In this document: positions 8,276-17,485 of the stretch, piece by piece
How positions within the stretch are numbered: the stretch's first letter is position 1
Layout of the letters: the number at the start of each line of letters is the position of its first letter
DNA from: F23-D06 sp002392325
GTDB taxonomy: Bacteria > Bacteroidota > Bacteroidia > Bacteroidales > WCHB1-69
DNA length: 64,000 nt
Assembly: GCA_946624065.1 (NCBI GenBank)
Contig: CAMORT010000002.1
Location: 40,022-104,021, forward strand
Direction of reading: 5' to 3'
Made by a program: the position numbers and the translations under genes
The notes under the pieces: generated by a model
Told to the model about the DNA's origin: nothing
Seen by the model: only the letters and a program-made list of their open reading frames with translations
The model's database searches: none

Positions 8276-11200
8276 TTATTCTTGAGGCATCAATTGGAAA
8301 TTCTTTAACAAAATAAACGATGGCGAAATAATGGAAGATGGAATACCCCAGAATATATCTTGCTTGTTCATCTGTTTGGTATTCAGTTGCTTAAGAAGTT
8401 TGTTGAACACAACACGCTCTCTTGAAACACCTGATACTTTGTTCAATAGGTTGAAGTCAACGGACTCAGTTTGGGATACCCGAACGGGGAATGCCTCACC
8501 ATTGGCAACTTTGATTCGGTTGACATACAGCGGCACAAGTCTAATATGACCATCGGCATCCTGCTGTTTTCCCATTTTTTCAATCCGATAGGCATATTTG
8601 TTTCCCGCTGCGCGTGCCTGCTTGAGCAATTCCTTGGTCAGCGCTCGTTCGTCCAATGTATTGTTTCCGGTTATTTCCAATATGCCTGCCCCTAATGCCG
8701 TGACCAAATACCCGTTGTTCAGACATAACTGCTGATGTCCGTTTGAGTATTTTCCGCTCTTGGTCGGAGTTCGGTTGGAGAGCAGTTCCAACAATTTACC
8801 TCTTTGAACCAATACGGTTTTCTTGTTGGGTTCCAATCCTTCCGCATCCAAAGTTTGATGCCCTATCAGATGTACGCCAGCCGTTATTTCCTGCTCATAA
8901 TTGGCGGAAATATTCAACATATTGCTCGTAATCTGTTTGTTGAGCATCTTCATCCAAAAGTTGGGAGTATAGTTTTGAGTGTTAATGGGAGTCCGGACAT
9001 TAAGCAATGAGGGTGCGCTTTCTATTAATAAGTAAGGGAGCAGCTCGGAAACAGCGTCTTTTGACAGCAGAACGGGACCATCGTAATACTCCGTGAGTTT
9101 TGGCGCATGAGCCCATTCCTGAAGGCGATGGGCCATTAAATCCACCTCTTGGTACAAGATTTCAATATCAGGCAGATCATGAAAATCGCGGTACAGCAGT
9201 TGGGTGTTGTCGTGCAGCGTGTCACCATCTTCCGTTATCGCAGACGCGTGAAGCTGAATGCAAAGAAGACGGAAGGGGCGGATATATTGGATGTTTTGCG
9301 CATTCGTGAAATACGCATTGGCTTGATACACATAAGTGGTGACTCCGGAGCTATAAAGCGTTGGATTATCATGTAAAAATCTGGCAGACAAATCGTTTGC
9401 CAAATATTCCACTTGCGAAAGGGATATTTCTTCCAGCGGTTTTTCGTTAAGCGAAGATTTGCTGAATGCCTCAGAACGGTCTTTCAGGGCATCTTTCCCA
9501 TCACTGGGCACATGCGCTGTCAGTCTAACCTTTTCCTCATAATCCGTGAGCGCTTGCCGGTAGGCGTCTTCCGTGCACTGGTGCGCAGTTTGGACCATGT
9601 TCGCGTAATTGTTGTCCAATGGCAGATTGCGTGATACCGTATTCGGACAGGAATAGAGGTTTTCGTTATTCAGCGTGTTGTCACCCACCAACAGGCGGGT
9701 ATTGAGATGTCGTGTCGGTTGCTCGCATACGGAGAGCGTGCTTCCCATGGAACTTTCTACAGTATAAGTATTCGCATCGGAAATTAAATACTCAACATCG
9801 TAAGGTTTGGGATTTTTCAGCAGCATGCTGTCTGTGAAAAAACGCTGAATCTCATCTTGCATAACCTGGGTCGCAAGAGAAGGGAAGGCCAGCGGACTAG
9901 GAGTCTCGTCAAAGGAGACAGGAGCCAAAAGGGTATGTTTGGGTTGTGTTTGAAGTGGTTGAATATCAATCAGATAACATAACACAGACGGTGCGGTGCA
10001 GCGCACAGGTGCGGATGCTGTAATGGAGTTTGGAGCAATATTGAAATCGGAAATGTCGCCACCATCCATCACTTGGTTCCAAAAATGTTGGTTTTTCGGA
10101 ATGGAAAGGCCTCGCACCAGTTCGTTGGCCCTGCCGTCAGCATAGACGCGAAATACCAATTGCGGCACAAATCCATCCGACTCCGAATAATGTATAGTCT
10201 GAATCCAATAGCCGTATTCTTTATTCTGGTTTTTAATCGTTTGTAACAACTTTTTAAACAAGTCGTTATCGGAGGAGTGCGGAGTGCACTCCACCCAAAG
10301 TTGGTTTTTATCCTGCCGAGCTCTTAAAATGGGATTTGACAAGGATGCGGGATCGCCGGAGAGGTAGTCATGGCAAAGAACCAGAGAGGCCGCCTGACTG
10401 GAGAACAAAACAGGGCATGTGGTTGTCGTGACGACCATAGGGGCATTGGCCTGCCGTTGCATTTTGTCGAACAAAGCGGTCTCTTCTTGCAGAATGGCAT
10501 TTTTTTCAGGAAGATCCGAAGGATACTCCACCAGAAAATACTTTTCACAAGGTATGGTATAACCCTCTTCATCCGTAAGAGAGGCGGTAAGAGTTAGAAG
10601 TGTAACATTTTGATTGTGAGTTTTTTGAAATCCATTATTCCGGATATCGATCGAATGAGTGCAAGTGTAATGCAGGGTGGCCGTTCCCGACACTTGTGGA
10701 CCAAAAGCGTTCCAAAGATCGGAGTATGCCTTAACCGTATTTTCCCATTCTTCCATTTGGAATCCGGAGCAGTAGTCAAGTTGGATTTCTGAAACAAACG
10801 GCGCTTCTGTCAGCGGGAACGCATCATAATCCGTAGGTTTGCCCATTTTCTCCGAAAACTGTTTGTCCAAAAATGTTTTTTCAGCTTTAAGGTAAACATG
10901 CTGAACCTCGTGGGTAATAATATGTTCCACTGCTGGAAAATTATAGTCAAGCGGCAGCAGAATGTTTTTTTCGGAAGAAGCGGCAATGACTTTTCCGCTT
11001 AATGGGTTGCCCACGAGTAGTTCCACCGTTAAGGTGCGGTAACTGTGGTGTTGTTTGGAGGTTAAACTCCCCATAGAAGATGCCAGGATATAGTCGTTGA
11101 CAGACTCCAAATAGAAACGGAGAGAGCAAATGGGTGCTTCCCGGTTTTGGTAACGGGAATATTGTTGTTGAAGGGTATTCTGAAGGGCGTCAACAAACTG

Positions 11201-11290
11201 TTTCTCATCCGCCAACGATTGCGCTCTGCCGTTTGTGAGGAGCAGCAAACAGCAAAGGAGCAGGCAGGGGAGGAGGGTCAGTTTGCGCAT
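8276..11290 (-). CDS. Exported protein made of two tandem TldD/PmbA-like halves
   Basis: The product has 1004 residues and an N-terminal signal peptide (LLPCLLLCCLLLLTNGRAQ). The two halves resemble each other. ASSMGSLTS ... LLVGNPLSG ... ILLPLDYNFPAV near residues 70-130 matches VESSMGSTLS ... LLVGDNTLN ... NLPLDNNYANM near residues 500-570. TCPVLFSSQAA near residue 310 matches DGPVLLSKDAV near residue 745. The second half also carries a TldD-type segment (LDAEGLEPNKKTVLVQRGKL) and ends like TldD proteins with a short beta tail. The HExxxH zinc motif expected in TldD is not recognisable in either half; its first-half position reads LVLCHDYLSGD. The gene starts 9 bases after purA stops, so it may be in that transcript. 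The family link is inference from pattern and the function is unknown. Confidence 0.6.
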   Translation of the reverse strand: MRKLTLLPCLLLCCLLLLTNGRAQSLADEKQFVDALQNTLQQQYSRYQNREAPICSLRFYLESVNDYILASSMGSLTSKQHHSYRTLTVELLVGNPLSGKVIAASSEKNILLPLDYNFPAVEHIITHEVQHVYLKAEKTFLDKQFSEKMGKPTDYDAFPLTEAPFVSEIQLDYCSGFQMEEWENTVKAYSDLWNAFGPQVSGTATLHYTCTHSIDIRNNGFQKTHNQNVTLLTLTASLTDEEGYTIPCEKYFLVEYPSDLPEKNAILQEETALFDKMQRQANAPMVVTTTTCPVLFSSQAASLVLCHDYLSGDPASLSNPILRARQDKNQLWVECTPHSSDNDLFKKLLQTIKNQNKEYGYWIQTIHYSESDGFVPQLVFRVYADGRANELVRGLSIPKNQHFWNQVMDGGDISDFNIAPNSITASAPVRCTAPSVLCYLIDIQPLQTQPKHTLLAPVSFDETPSPLAFPSLATQVMQDEIQRFFTDSMLLKNPKPYDVEYLISDANTYTVESSMGSTLSVCEQPTRHLNTRLLVGDNTLNNENLYSCPNTVSRNLPLDNNYANMVQTAHQCTEDAYRQALTDYEEKVRLTAHVPSDGKDALKDRSEAFSKSSLNEKPLEEISLSQVEYLANDLSARFLHDNPTLYSSGVTTYVYQANAYFTNAQNIQYIRPFRLLCIQLHASAITEDGDTLHDNTQLLYRDFHDLPDIEILYQEVDLMAHRLQEWAHAPKLTEYYDGPVLLSKDAVSELLPYLLIESAPSLLNVRTPINTQNYTPNFWMKMLNKQITSNMLNISANYEQEITAGVHLIGHQTLDAEGLEPNKKTVLVQRGKLLELLSNRTPTKSGKYSNGHQQLCLNNGYLVTALGAGILEITGNNTLDERALTKELLKQARAAGNKYAYRIEKMGKQQDADGHIRLVPLYVNRIKVANGEAFPVRVSQTESVDFNLLNKVSGVSRERVVFNKLLKQLNTKQMNKQDIFWGIPSSIISPSFILLKNFQLMPQE

Positions 11291-11299
11291 ACGCGTGGG

Positions 11300-12580
11300 T
11301 TAGTCTCTGAAGATGGTGGCGTCGCGGTCGGGACCCACAGAAACGATGGAAATCGGGGTGTGGGTTTCCTCTTCGATGAAACGGATGTAGTCCTTGAAAG
11401 TTTGGGGCAGTTCTTCGTAGCTTTTGCATTGGCTGATATCCTGCATCCAACCTTTCAGCGGGGTATAGACAGGTTCGATTTCGGCGTCGTTGTCGGTGGG
11501 CATCTTGGTGGTGAGTTCGCCGTTCACCTTGTATGCGGTGCAGATGTTGATGGTCTCGAAGTTGGACATCACATCGGCTTTGGTGAGGGCGATGTCGGTA
11601 ACGCCATTGATCATGAGGGCGTACTTGAGGGCCACGAGGTCAAGCCAACCGCAGCGGCGCGGCCTGCCGGTGGTGGCGCCGTATTCGTTGCCCTGCTTGC
11701 GCAGTGTCTCACCAGTGGTGTCGAAAAGCTCCGTGGGGAAGGGGCCGCTGCCCACGCGCGTGCAGTAGGCCTTCACAATGCCGATAACCTTGCCTGCAAA
11801 GTGCGGGTCAAGACCGAGTCCGGTGAATGCGCCGGCGGCAATGGTGTTGGATGAGGTGACGAACGGGTAGGCGCCGAACTCCAGGTCCAGCATCGTGCCC
11901 TGCGCACCCTCCGCCAGCACGGATTTCCCGTCTTGCAGATAATCGTACATCTCATATTCGCTGTCGATGAAGGTGAAAGACTTCAGCATGGCCAGCGAAT
12001 CCATCCATTTCTGTTCCAGTTCGGATAATTTCTGCTTGTAGTCAAAGTTCAGACTGTCAAGTATTTGCAGATGTTGGTTTTGGATTTGTTTGTATTTTTC
12101 CAGAAATTTGGGCGAAAGCAGGTCGCAGACACGCAGACCGGTGCGGGCAGTCTTGTCCGTGTAGGTGGGTCCAATGCCCTTGAGGGTGGAACCGATTTTC
12201 ATGTCGCCTTTTTGTGCCTCGTATGCCGCATCCAGCAACTTGTGTGTGGGCAGGATGAGGTGCGCCTTCTTGGAAACGAAAAGATTGTCGGTCGGGGTAA
12301 GCCCCATGGCTATCAGCGCGTTGATTTCCTCCTCAAAAGTTACAGGGTCAATCACCACACCATTACCGATAATATTGATTTTCTCCTTGTGGAAAATACC
12401 GGACGGGATAATGTGGAGCACATGGCGGATGCCGTTGAACTCCAATGAGTGTCCGGCGTTCGGACCGCCTTGGAAGCGGGCTACCACATCGTATTTCGGG
12501 GTCACCACATCCACGATCTTGCCTTTTCCTTCATCACCCCATTGCAAACCAAGTAAAATGTCAATCTTCTTTTTTTCCAT
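11300..12580 (-). CDS. purA: Adenylosuccinate synthetase
   Basis: Joins IMP and aspartate using GTP, the first step from IMP to AMP. It has 426 residues. The P-loop GLQWGDEGKGK lies near residue 11 with its catalytic aspartate, NAGHS near residue 41 holds the catalytic histidine, and GIGPTYTDKTAR sits in the IMP site. The start ATG at 12580 is followed directly by a lysine-rich N-terminus. A -7 box lies 56 bases upstream, and trxA is divergent. The TldD-like gene follows closely downstream. Confidence 0.97.
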   Translation of the reverse strand: MEKKKIDILLGLQWGDEGKGKIVDVVTPKYDVVARFQGGPNAGHSLEFNGIRHVLHIIPSGIFHKEKINIIGNGVVIDPVTFEEEINALIAMGLTPTDNLFVSKKAHLILPTHKLLDAAYEAQKGDMKIGSTLKGIGPTYTDKTARTGLRVCDLLSPKFLEKYKQIQNQHLQILDSLNFDYKQKLSELEQKWMDSLAMLKSFTFIDSEYEMYDYLQDGKSVLAEGAQGTMLDLEFGAYPFVTSSNTIAAGAFTGLGLDPHFAGKVIGIVKAYCTRVGSGPFPTELFDTTGETLRKQGNEYGATTGRPRRCGWLDLVALKYALMINGVTDIALTKADVMSNFETINICTAYKVNGELTTKMPTDNDAEIEPVYTPLKGWMQDISQCKSYEELPQTFKDYIRFIEEETHTPISIVSVGPDRDATIFRD

Positions 12581-12635
12581 AAAATGCTATAAAGTCATTG
12601 TTTAGAAATTATCGCAAACCATGTGTTTGCAGCGG

Positions 12636-12643
12636 CAAAGATA
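12636..12643 (-). promoter_or_regulatory. -7 box of purA promoter
   Basis: TATCTTTG followed by CCG on the minus strand, within the purA-trxA divergent gap. Confidence 0.55.
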
Positions 12644-12685
12644 CTCAAAAAATGTATTCATCTTTTTGAATATTCCAAATTTTAT

Positions 12686-12693
12686 TATTTTTG
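12686..12693 (+). promoter_or_regulatory. -7 box of trxA promoter
   Basis: TATTTTTG followed by CG on the plus strand, 65 bases before the trxA ATG. It faces away from the purA promoter. Confidence 0.55.
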
Positions 12694-12758
12694 CGACTTC
12701 AATTCATATACCCTTAACTTTTGAGTTTTGATTTTTTTTAACTTTAAATTTTAATATT

Positions 12759-13073
12759 ATGGCATTAGCAATTGATTCAAGCAATTTTGAAACCCTGATT
12801 AATGGGGACAAATTGGTGGTGATTGACTTTTGGGCCCCCTGGTGCGGACCTTGTCGCCACCTCGGACCGGTTGTCGAAGAAGTGGCCGCCGAATTTGAAG
12901 GCCAGGCCGTCATCGGCAAATGCGACACCGACGAAAACAACGATCTCGCCATGCAGTTTGGCGTGATGAACATCCCTATGCTGGTGTTTGTCAAGAACAA
13001 AGAAGTAGTTGATAGTCTCGTGGGCCTCGTTCCCAAGGACCTCATCGTCGAAAAGGTTAAACAATATCTGTAA
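12759..13073 (+). CDS. trxA: Thioredoxin
   Basis: Small cytosolic dithiol reductant of 104 residues. The active site WCGPC is at residues 28-32 within FWAPWCGPCRHLGP, and the cis-proline loop NIPMLVFVKN lies near residue 73. It has no signal peptide, so it is cytosolic. The POT-family transporter gene starts 26 bases downstream and probably shares the transcript, though I see no functional link between them. Confidence 0.95.
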   Translation: MALAIDSSNFETLINGDKLVVIDFWAPWCGPCRHLGPVVEEVAAEFEGQAVIGKCDTDENNDLAMQFGVMNIPMLVFVKNKEVVDSLVGLVPKDLIVEKVKQYL

Positions 13074-13099
13074 TAGATCATTTTTTAAATTTTCAAAAT

Positions 13100-14764
13100 A
13101 TGAATACAGCTTTATTAATTTGCATCATCGGTACGATTGTCATCATACCGTTTTTGATTTACTATGTGCGTGAAGCCAAGCTGCATCACCCGAAGGGTTT
13201 GATTGCCGCCGCTTTGAGCAACATGGGTGAGCGCTTCGGCTACTACATCATGAACGCCGTGCTGCTGCTCTTCCTCGTTTCCAAGTTCGGTCTGCCTGAT
13301 GGCACTGCTGGCGTCATCTACTCCGTCTTCTATTTCGGCATCTATGTGCTGAGTTTGGTGGGCGGTATCATTGCCGACAAGACGCAGAACTACAACAAAA
13401 CCATCCAATGGGGTTTGATCATCATGGCTATCGGATATGTGGCTATGGCTATTCCGTTGTTCAGCAAAACCGCCGAGGGCGCCATCCTCGACAGCGGCGC
13501 TGGCTGGTGGACTATCCTAATCATCACTTGTATGGCTCTGTTGTTCATCGCATTCGGTAACGGTTTGTTCAAAGGCAACTTGCAGGCCATCGTAGGTAAA
13601 TTGTACGATGAGTTTGAGGCCGAGGCCGCTAAGAAAGGCCCCGAAGCACTGGCAGAAGCCAAAGATCGCCGCGACTCCGGTTTCCAGATTTTCTATGTGT
13701 TCATCAACATTGGCGGTTTCTTCGCCCCGTTTATCGCTCCGTTCTTGCGCGAGTGGTGGCTGAAAGCGCACCATTTGGTGTATAATGCTGACATGTCCGG
13801 TCTTTGCCACCAGTTCCTGGCTAACGGTGAGCAAACCCAGAAGTTCACGGAGACCATGCAGGCCGTGCTCCAAAGCGGTTACAATTTCACGGACACCGCT
13901 GCATTCTGCTCCGACTACATCACCGTGTTCAACCAAGGTGTACACTTCTCCTTCATCGCATCTGTGGTGGCCATGCTTATCTCTCTGACGATTTTCATCA
14001 TGAATAAGTACAAACTGCCGCAACCCGCCAAGAAAGAACAAGCCCAAGTGGTGGAATACACCCAAGAGGAGAAACTCGCCATGGCAAAGGAAATCAAACA
14101 ACGTTTGTACGCTTTGTTCGCTGTGCTGGGTATCGCTGTGTTCTTCTGGTTCTCATTCCACCAGAATGGCCAGTCCCTGTCTGTGTTTGCCCGCGACTTT
14201 GTCCAAACGGAGAAGATTGCCCCTGAAATCTGGCAAGCTTTGAACCCGTTCTTTGTGATTGTGCTCACCCCGATCATCATGGTTATATTCGGCGCTTTGG
14301 CGCGTAGAGGCAAACCCATTTCCACGCCTCGCAAGATTGCCATCGGTATGGCAATCGCCGGTATGGCTTACCTCTTCCTGATGATTATCTCCATCGTGAA
14401 CAACTATCCTTCAGGTACTGATTTCCGTGCTATGGACTTGGCCCAGATGGCCGCTGCTGGTCTTGCCAAGGCCGCTCCTTGGGTATTGCTTGTTACCTAT
14501 TTCTTCTTGACTGTAGCAGAGTTGTTTATCTCTCCGCTGGGTCTCTCCTTCGTATCCAAGGTGGCTCCGCGCCACATGGTGGGCTTGTGCCAGGGTTTGT
14601 GGCTTGGCGCTACCGCTATCGGCAACCTGCTGATTTGGCTCGGACCTGTGATGTACAACGCATGGCCGATCAAATACTGCTGGCTTGTGTTCGCAGTGGT
14701 TTGCTTCCTCTCCATGGCTATCATGCTCGGCATGGTGAAATGGTTGGAGAGAGTGACGAAATAG
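13100..14764 (+). CDS. POT/PTR-family major facilitator, probable oligopeptide transporter
   Basis: Inner-membrane transporter of 554 residues with about 12-14 hydrophobic spans. The first transmembrane region carries NMGERFGYY, which corresponds to the family signature ExxERFxYY. The first glutamate, important for proton coupling in studied members, is asparagine here. A charged cytoplasmic insertion (KKGPEALAEAKDRRDSG) lies near residue 185 and a lysine-rich loop near residue 310. It follows trxA and ends at a strong bidirectional terminator. The family call is good; the substrate and coupling ion are not shown. Confidence 0.82.
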   Translation: MNTALLICIIGTIVIIPFLIYYVREAKLHHPKGLIAAALSNMGERFGYYIMNAVLLLFLVSKFGLPDGTAGVIYSVFYFGIYVLSLVGGIIADKTQNYNKTIQWGLIIMAIGYVAMAIPLFSKTAEGAILDSGAGWWTILIITCMALLFIAFGNGLFKGNLQAIVGKLYDEFEAEAAKKGPEALAEAKDRRDSGFQIFYVFINIGGFFAPFIAPFLREWWLKAHHLVYNADMSGLCHQFLANGEQTQKFTETMQAVLQSGYNFTDTAAFCSDYITVFNQGVHFSFIASVVAMLISLTIFIMNKYKLPQPAKKEQAQVVEYTQEEKLAMAKEIKQRLYALFAVLGIAVFFWFSFHQNGQSLSVFARDFVQTEKIAPEIWQALNPFFVIVLTPIIMVIFGALARRGKPISTPRKIAIGMAIAGMAYLFLMIISIVNNYPSGTDFRAMDLAQMAAAGLAKAAPWVLLVTYFFLTVAELFISPLGLSFVSKVAPRHMVGLCQGLWLGATAIGNLLIWLGPVMYNAWPIKYCWLVFAVVCFLSMAIMLGMVKWLERVTK

Positions 14765-14784
14765 TAATTAATTTCACAACGAAT

Positions 14785-14818
14785 AAAAAAGGCAGACTCT
14801 AATGTCTGCCTTTTTTTT
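14785..14818. terminator. Bidirectional terminator between the POT transporter and the S41 protease
   Basis: GGCAGAC (14791-14797) pairs with GTCTGCC (14804-14810) around a six-base loop, with an A-run on the left and eight T on the right. It serves both convergent genes. Confidence 0.9.
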
Positions 14819-16400
14819 ATTTTTTGATTACCTGTTTGGCCTTGAGGATGGTTTCGTCCGTTTCGTTGATGACGGGGTAGAAAGCGTCATTACCATATAG
14901 ATTCCGCCCAATCAAGGCCTTAATCCACAATTTAAGTTCCTTTTTGGAGTTGGCGGTGAGATAGGGAGCTTTCTTACCCGTGAGTTTGGTATAATAGTTG
15001 AGCATTTGGTTCAGTTCCTTGTCTGAGAAAGAGGCTTTTGTCCTGAAGGTGACGGCATCGGGAAACTGTTTTTTCAGTTCGGTTTTGTGGTCGTTGGTGT
15101 AGTTGAAGGCGAATTGCACCAATGCGGCAGTGTTGGCCACCATATAATAGCCGTCGAGGTCATTGCCTTGATGGATGGGCACGAAATAGTCGGGCATGAT
15201 GCCGCCTCCACCATACACGGTGCGTCCTCCGACGGTCTTATATGCGATGGACTTGTCCTGTTTGATGCTGTCGATATTCTCCATCTCGCCGCGGGCGAGG
15301 CGTTCGTAAATTTCTTCGTAATAGGCCTCCGTGCCGTTCTTGTAGTCGCGTTGGATACAGCGTCCGCTGGGGGTGTGGTAGCGCGCGGTGGTGAGGCGGA
15401 TGGTGGATTTGTCGGATAAGTCGAACTGTCTTTGTACCAATCCTTTGCCAAAGGAACGGCGTCCCACGATCATACCTCTGTCGTTGTCTTGCACCGCTCC
15501 TGCCACAATCTCGGCCGCCGAAGCGCTGAAGTCGTCAATGAGAACGACCAACTTGCCTTTTTCAAAGTTGCCCTTATGGGTGGCATAGATAATCTCCGGT
15601 CTGACTTTCAATCCTTCCACCGACACAATCTTTTGGTTTTTGCCCAAAAACTCATCACACACGCCGATAGCGGCATCCAAAAAACCGCCCGAATTGCCGC
15701 GCAAGTCCAGAATCATGGAGGTCATACCCTTTTTTTTCAACTTGTAGATGGCGTCTTGGAACTCTTTCACGGTTGTGCTTCCAAATTCATTCATCTTGAT
15801 ATAACCGGTATGCGGATCTGTCATGTATGCCACATCAATGGTATAGGTGGGGATGACATTGCGGGTGATTTCGTATGCGTAGATGTCTTTGAACCCAGGG
15901 CGTATCACGCCTATTTTTACCTTGGTGCCTTTTTTACCACGCAACAGTTTGAAAACCTGTTCATTAGAGGTTCCTATAATGGATTTGCCGTTTACGGTGA
16001 CAATTCGGTCGCCGGCGCGCACGCCCGACTTTTCCGCAGGACCACCTGATATGGTGGAGATTACCATTACGGTGTCGTTCATGATGTTGAACTGAATGCC
16101 CACACCCTCAAAGGCGCCATTCAGCGACTCCATCATGGTTTTGTTCTCTGCAGGCGTGGCGTAAGCCGAGTGGGGGTCCAGACTGTGCAGCACACTGCTT
16201 ATGGCTTGGTCATACACAGAATCAATGTTGACGGAATCCACATAATATTGGTTAATGTATTGCATCACCTCGTTGAGTTTGTTGTTTTGCGTGTTCAACA
16301 AAACCGTTTTCCGCGAAGGCAGGAAATTGACTGCCACGGAAACGCCAAACAGAAAAGCGATGAGAAGGTATAAGAAGATAATCCAGTTGTTATGTTTCAT
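14817..16400 (-). CDS. C-terminal processing peptidase, S41 family (CtpA type)
   Basis: Envelope serine protease that trims or degrades periplasmic substrates. It has 527 residues. A hydrophobic N-terminal anchor spans about 7-25, a PDZ domain lies around residues 90-175 (GVGIQFN, GDRIVTVNG), and the protease domain follows (ILDLRGNSGG). The catalytic serine is in DDFSASAAEIVAGAVQD near residue 297 and the lysine in RRSFGKGLVQR near residue 321. It is last in a minus-strand run behind the DAHP synthase-chorismate mutase gene, from which it is separated by two perfect palindromes. Its physiological substrate cannot be read from sequence. Confidence 0.93.
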   Translation of the reverse strand: MKHNNWIIFLYLLIAFLFGVSVAVNFLPSRKTVLLNTQNNKLNEVMQYINQYYVDSVNIDSVYDQAISSVLHSLDPHSAYATPAENKTMMESLNGAFEGVGIQFNIMNDTVMVISTISGGPAEKSGVRAGDRIVTVNGKSIIGTSNEQVFKLLRGKKGTKVKIGVIRPGFKDIYAYEITRNVIPTYTIDVAYMTDPHTGYIKMNEFGSTTVKEFQDAIYKLKKKGMTSMILDLRGNSGGFLDAAIGVCDEFLGKNQKIVSVEGLKVRPEIIYATHKGNFEKGKLVVLIDDFSASAAEIVAGAVQDNDRGMIVGRRSFGKGLVQRQFDLSDKSTIRLTTARYHTPSGRCIQRDYKNGTEAYYEEIYERLARGEMENIDSIKQDKSIAYKTVGGRTVYGGGGIMPDYFVPIHQGNDLDGYYMVANTAALVQFAFNYTNDHKTELKKQFPDAVTFRTKASFSDKELNQMLNYYTKLTGKKAPYLTANSKKELKLWIKALIGRNLYGNDAFYPVINETDETILKAKQVIKK

Positions 16401-16407
16401 ATTGTCG

Positions 16408-16427
16408 AGGCGTACGGCCGTACGCCT
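16408..16427. repeat. Perfect 20-base palindrome, ACGGCCGT family copy 1
   Basis: AGGCGTACGGCCGTACGCCT is its own reverse complement. It lies between the DAHP synthase-chorismate mutase stop and the ctpA-like start and could form a hairpin in the mRNA. Confidence 0.9.
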
Positions 16428-16445
16428 TTATTTGTTTAAGATTGG

Positions 16446-16463
16446 GATGCACGGCCGTGCATC
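16446..16463. repeat. Perfect 18-base palindrome, ACGGCCGT family copy 2
   Basis: GATGCACGGCCGTGCATC is its own reverse complement and shares the core ACGGCCGT with copy 1, 18 bases away. Confidence 0.9.
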
Positions 16464-16464
16464 T

Positions 16465-17484
16465 TTACTGTTGTCGTTGTATGGATGTTTGGTGCAATAG
16501 TTCCAAAAACTGTGCCAGAAAATCACGATAAGCAGGATCCAGTCCTTCTTTTAGGTAGCGTTCCGTGACCTGCTGCCATTGTTTGGGCTGGACTACTGGC
16601 AGGTTGTTTTCTTTTTTGATGCGTGCGATTTCGTCCACGATTTCCATGCGTTTGGCCAGCAATTCGCTCAGTTGGGTGTCCACATGCTCGAGCAGTGCGC
16701 GTTGTTTGATGAGTTCCGCATTCGGCATGTCGGTTTTAAAGGTCAGAGACTGGATGAGGTCGCCCCATTGGGCAGGAGTCAGTTGCTGGGAGGCATCACT
16801 CAGGGCTTCTGCCGGACTATAATGTGTTTCCAGCATAAGTCCGTTAAAACCATAATTCAAAGCGAGTTGTGCCACTTGAGGAATCCATTTCACATTACCG
16901 CAAAGGTGGGAAGGATCGCACAAAATGGGCAGTTCGGGATAGTGAACTTTCAAGTCAATAGGGATTTCCCAGCAAGGGGCGTTGCGATACACATTCTCAT
17001 TACCGTTGGCGAAACCACGGTGCACGGCGATAACTTGTGAGACACCCGCTTGTAAGAAACGCTCGATGTTGCCGATCCAGAGGTTGAGGTCAGGTACGAT
17101 GGGATTCTTAACAAGGATGGTAAAGGGTTTCTCTTTGACCGCGTCGGCAATTTTCTGCACTTCGACGGGGTTCACGCCCGTGCGCGCACCCACCCACAAT
17201 GTCGTAATGCCCGCCTTGGCGCAGGCGTCAACCTGTTTGGCAGTCATCACTTCGGTGCACACGCGGATTCCGAACCCCCGCTGCACCTCCCCTAACCAAG
17301 GCAATGCCTCATTACCCAAACCCTTGAAACTGTTCGGGTTACTGCGCGGTTTCCATACACCTGCCCTGAAATAGTCCAACGCTATTCCAGTCCGCTTTAT
17401 CTCCTGACTCAGCAGCTCGGCGGTTGTGAAGAGTTGATGTTCACTCTCCACGGCACAAGGTCCAGCAATCAAAACAGGTTTCAT
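16465..17484 (-). CDS. Bifunctional DAHP synthase / chorismate mutase
   Basis: Fuses the first step of the shikimate pathway to the branch step towards phenylalanine and tyrosine. It has 339 residues. Residues 1-255 form a KDOPS-like DAHP synthase domain (LIAGPCAVESEH at the start, RAGVWKPRSNPNSFKG near residue 45, ILCDPSHLCG near residue 210). Residues about 258-339 are an AroQ-type helical chorismate mutase (LLAKRMEIVDEIARIKKEN). This order is typical of Bacteroidota. It starts one base after the stop of the 1487-residue gene, so translation is likely coupled. No prephenate dehydratase or dehydrogenase is nearby. Confidence 0.93.
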   Translation of the reverse strand: MKPVLIAGPCAVESEHQLFTTAELLSQEIKRTGIALDYFRAGVWKPRSNPNSFKGLGNEALPWLGEVQRGFGIRVCTEVMTAKQVDACAKAGITTLWVGARTGVNPVEVQKIADAVKEKPFTILVKNPIVPDLNLWIGNIERFLQAGVSQVIAVHRGFANGNENVYRNAPCWEIPIDLKVHYPELPILCDPSHLCGNVKWIPQVAQLALNYGFNGLMLETHYSPAEALSDASQQLTPAQWGDLIQSLTFKTDMPNAELIKQRALLEHVDTQLSELLAKRMEIVDEIARIKKENNLPVVQPKQWQQVTERYLKEGLDPAYRDFLAQFLELLHQTSIQRQQ

Positions 17485-17485
17485 C

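Noticed and set aside
10888..10914. HEVQH (HExxH) in the 1004-residue protein as a zinc protease motif
   Set aside because: The same place in the second half of the protein reads HQCTEDAY in an equivalent helix, so HExxH is probably coincidental. TldD uses HExxxH at another place.
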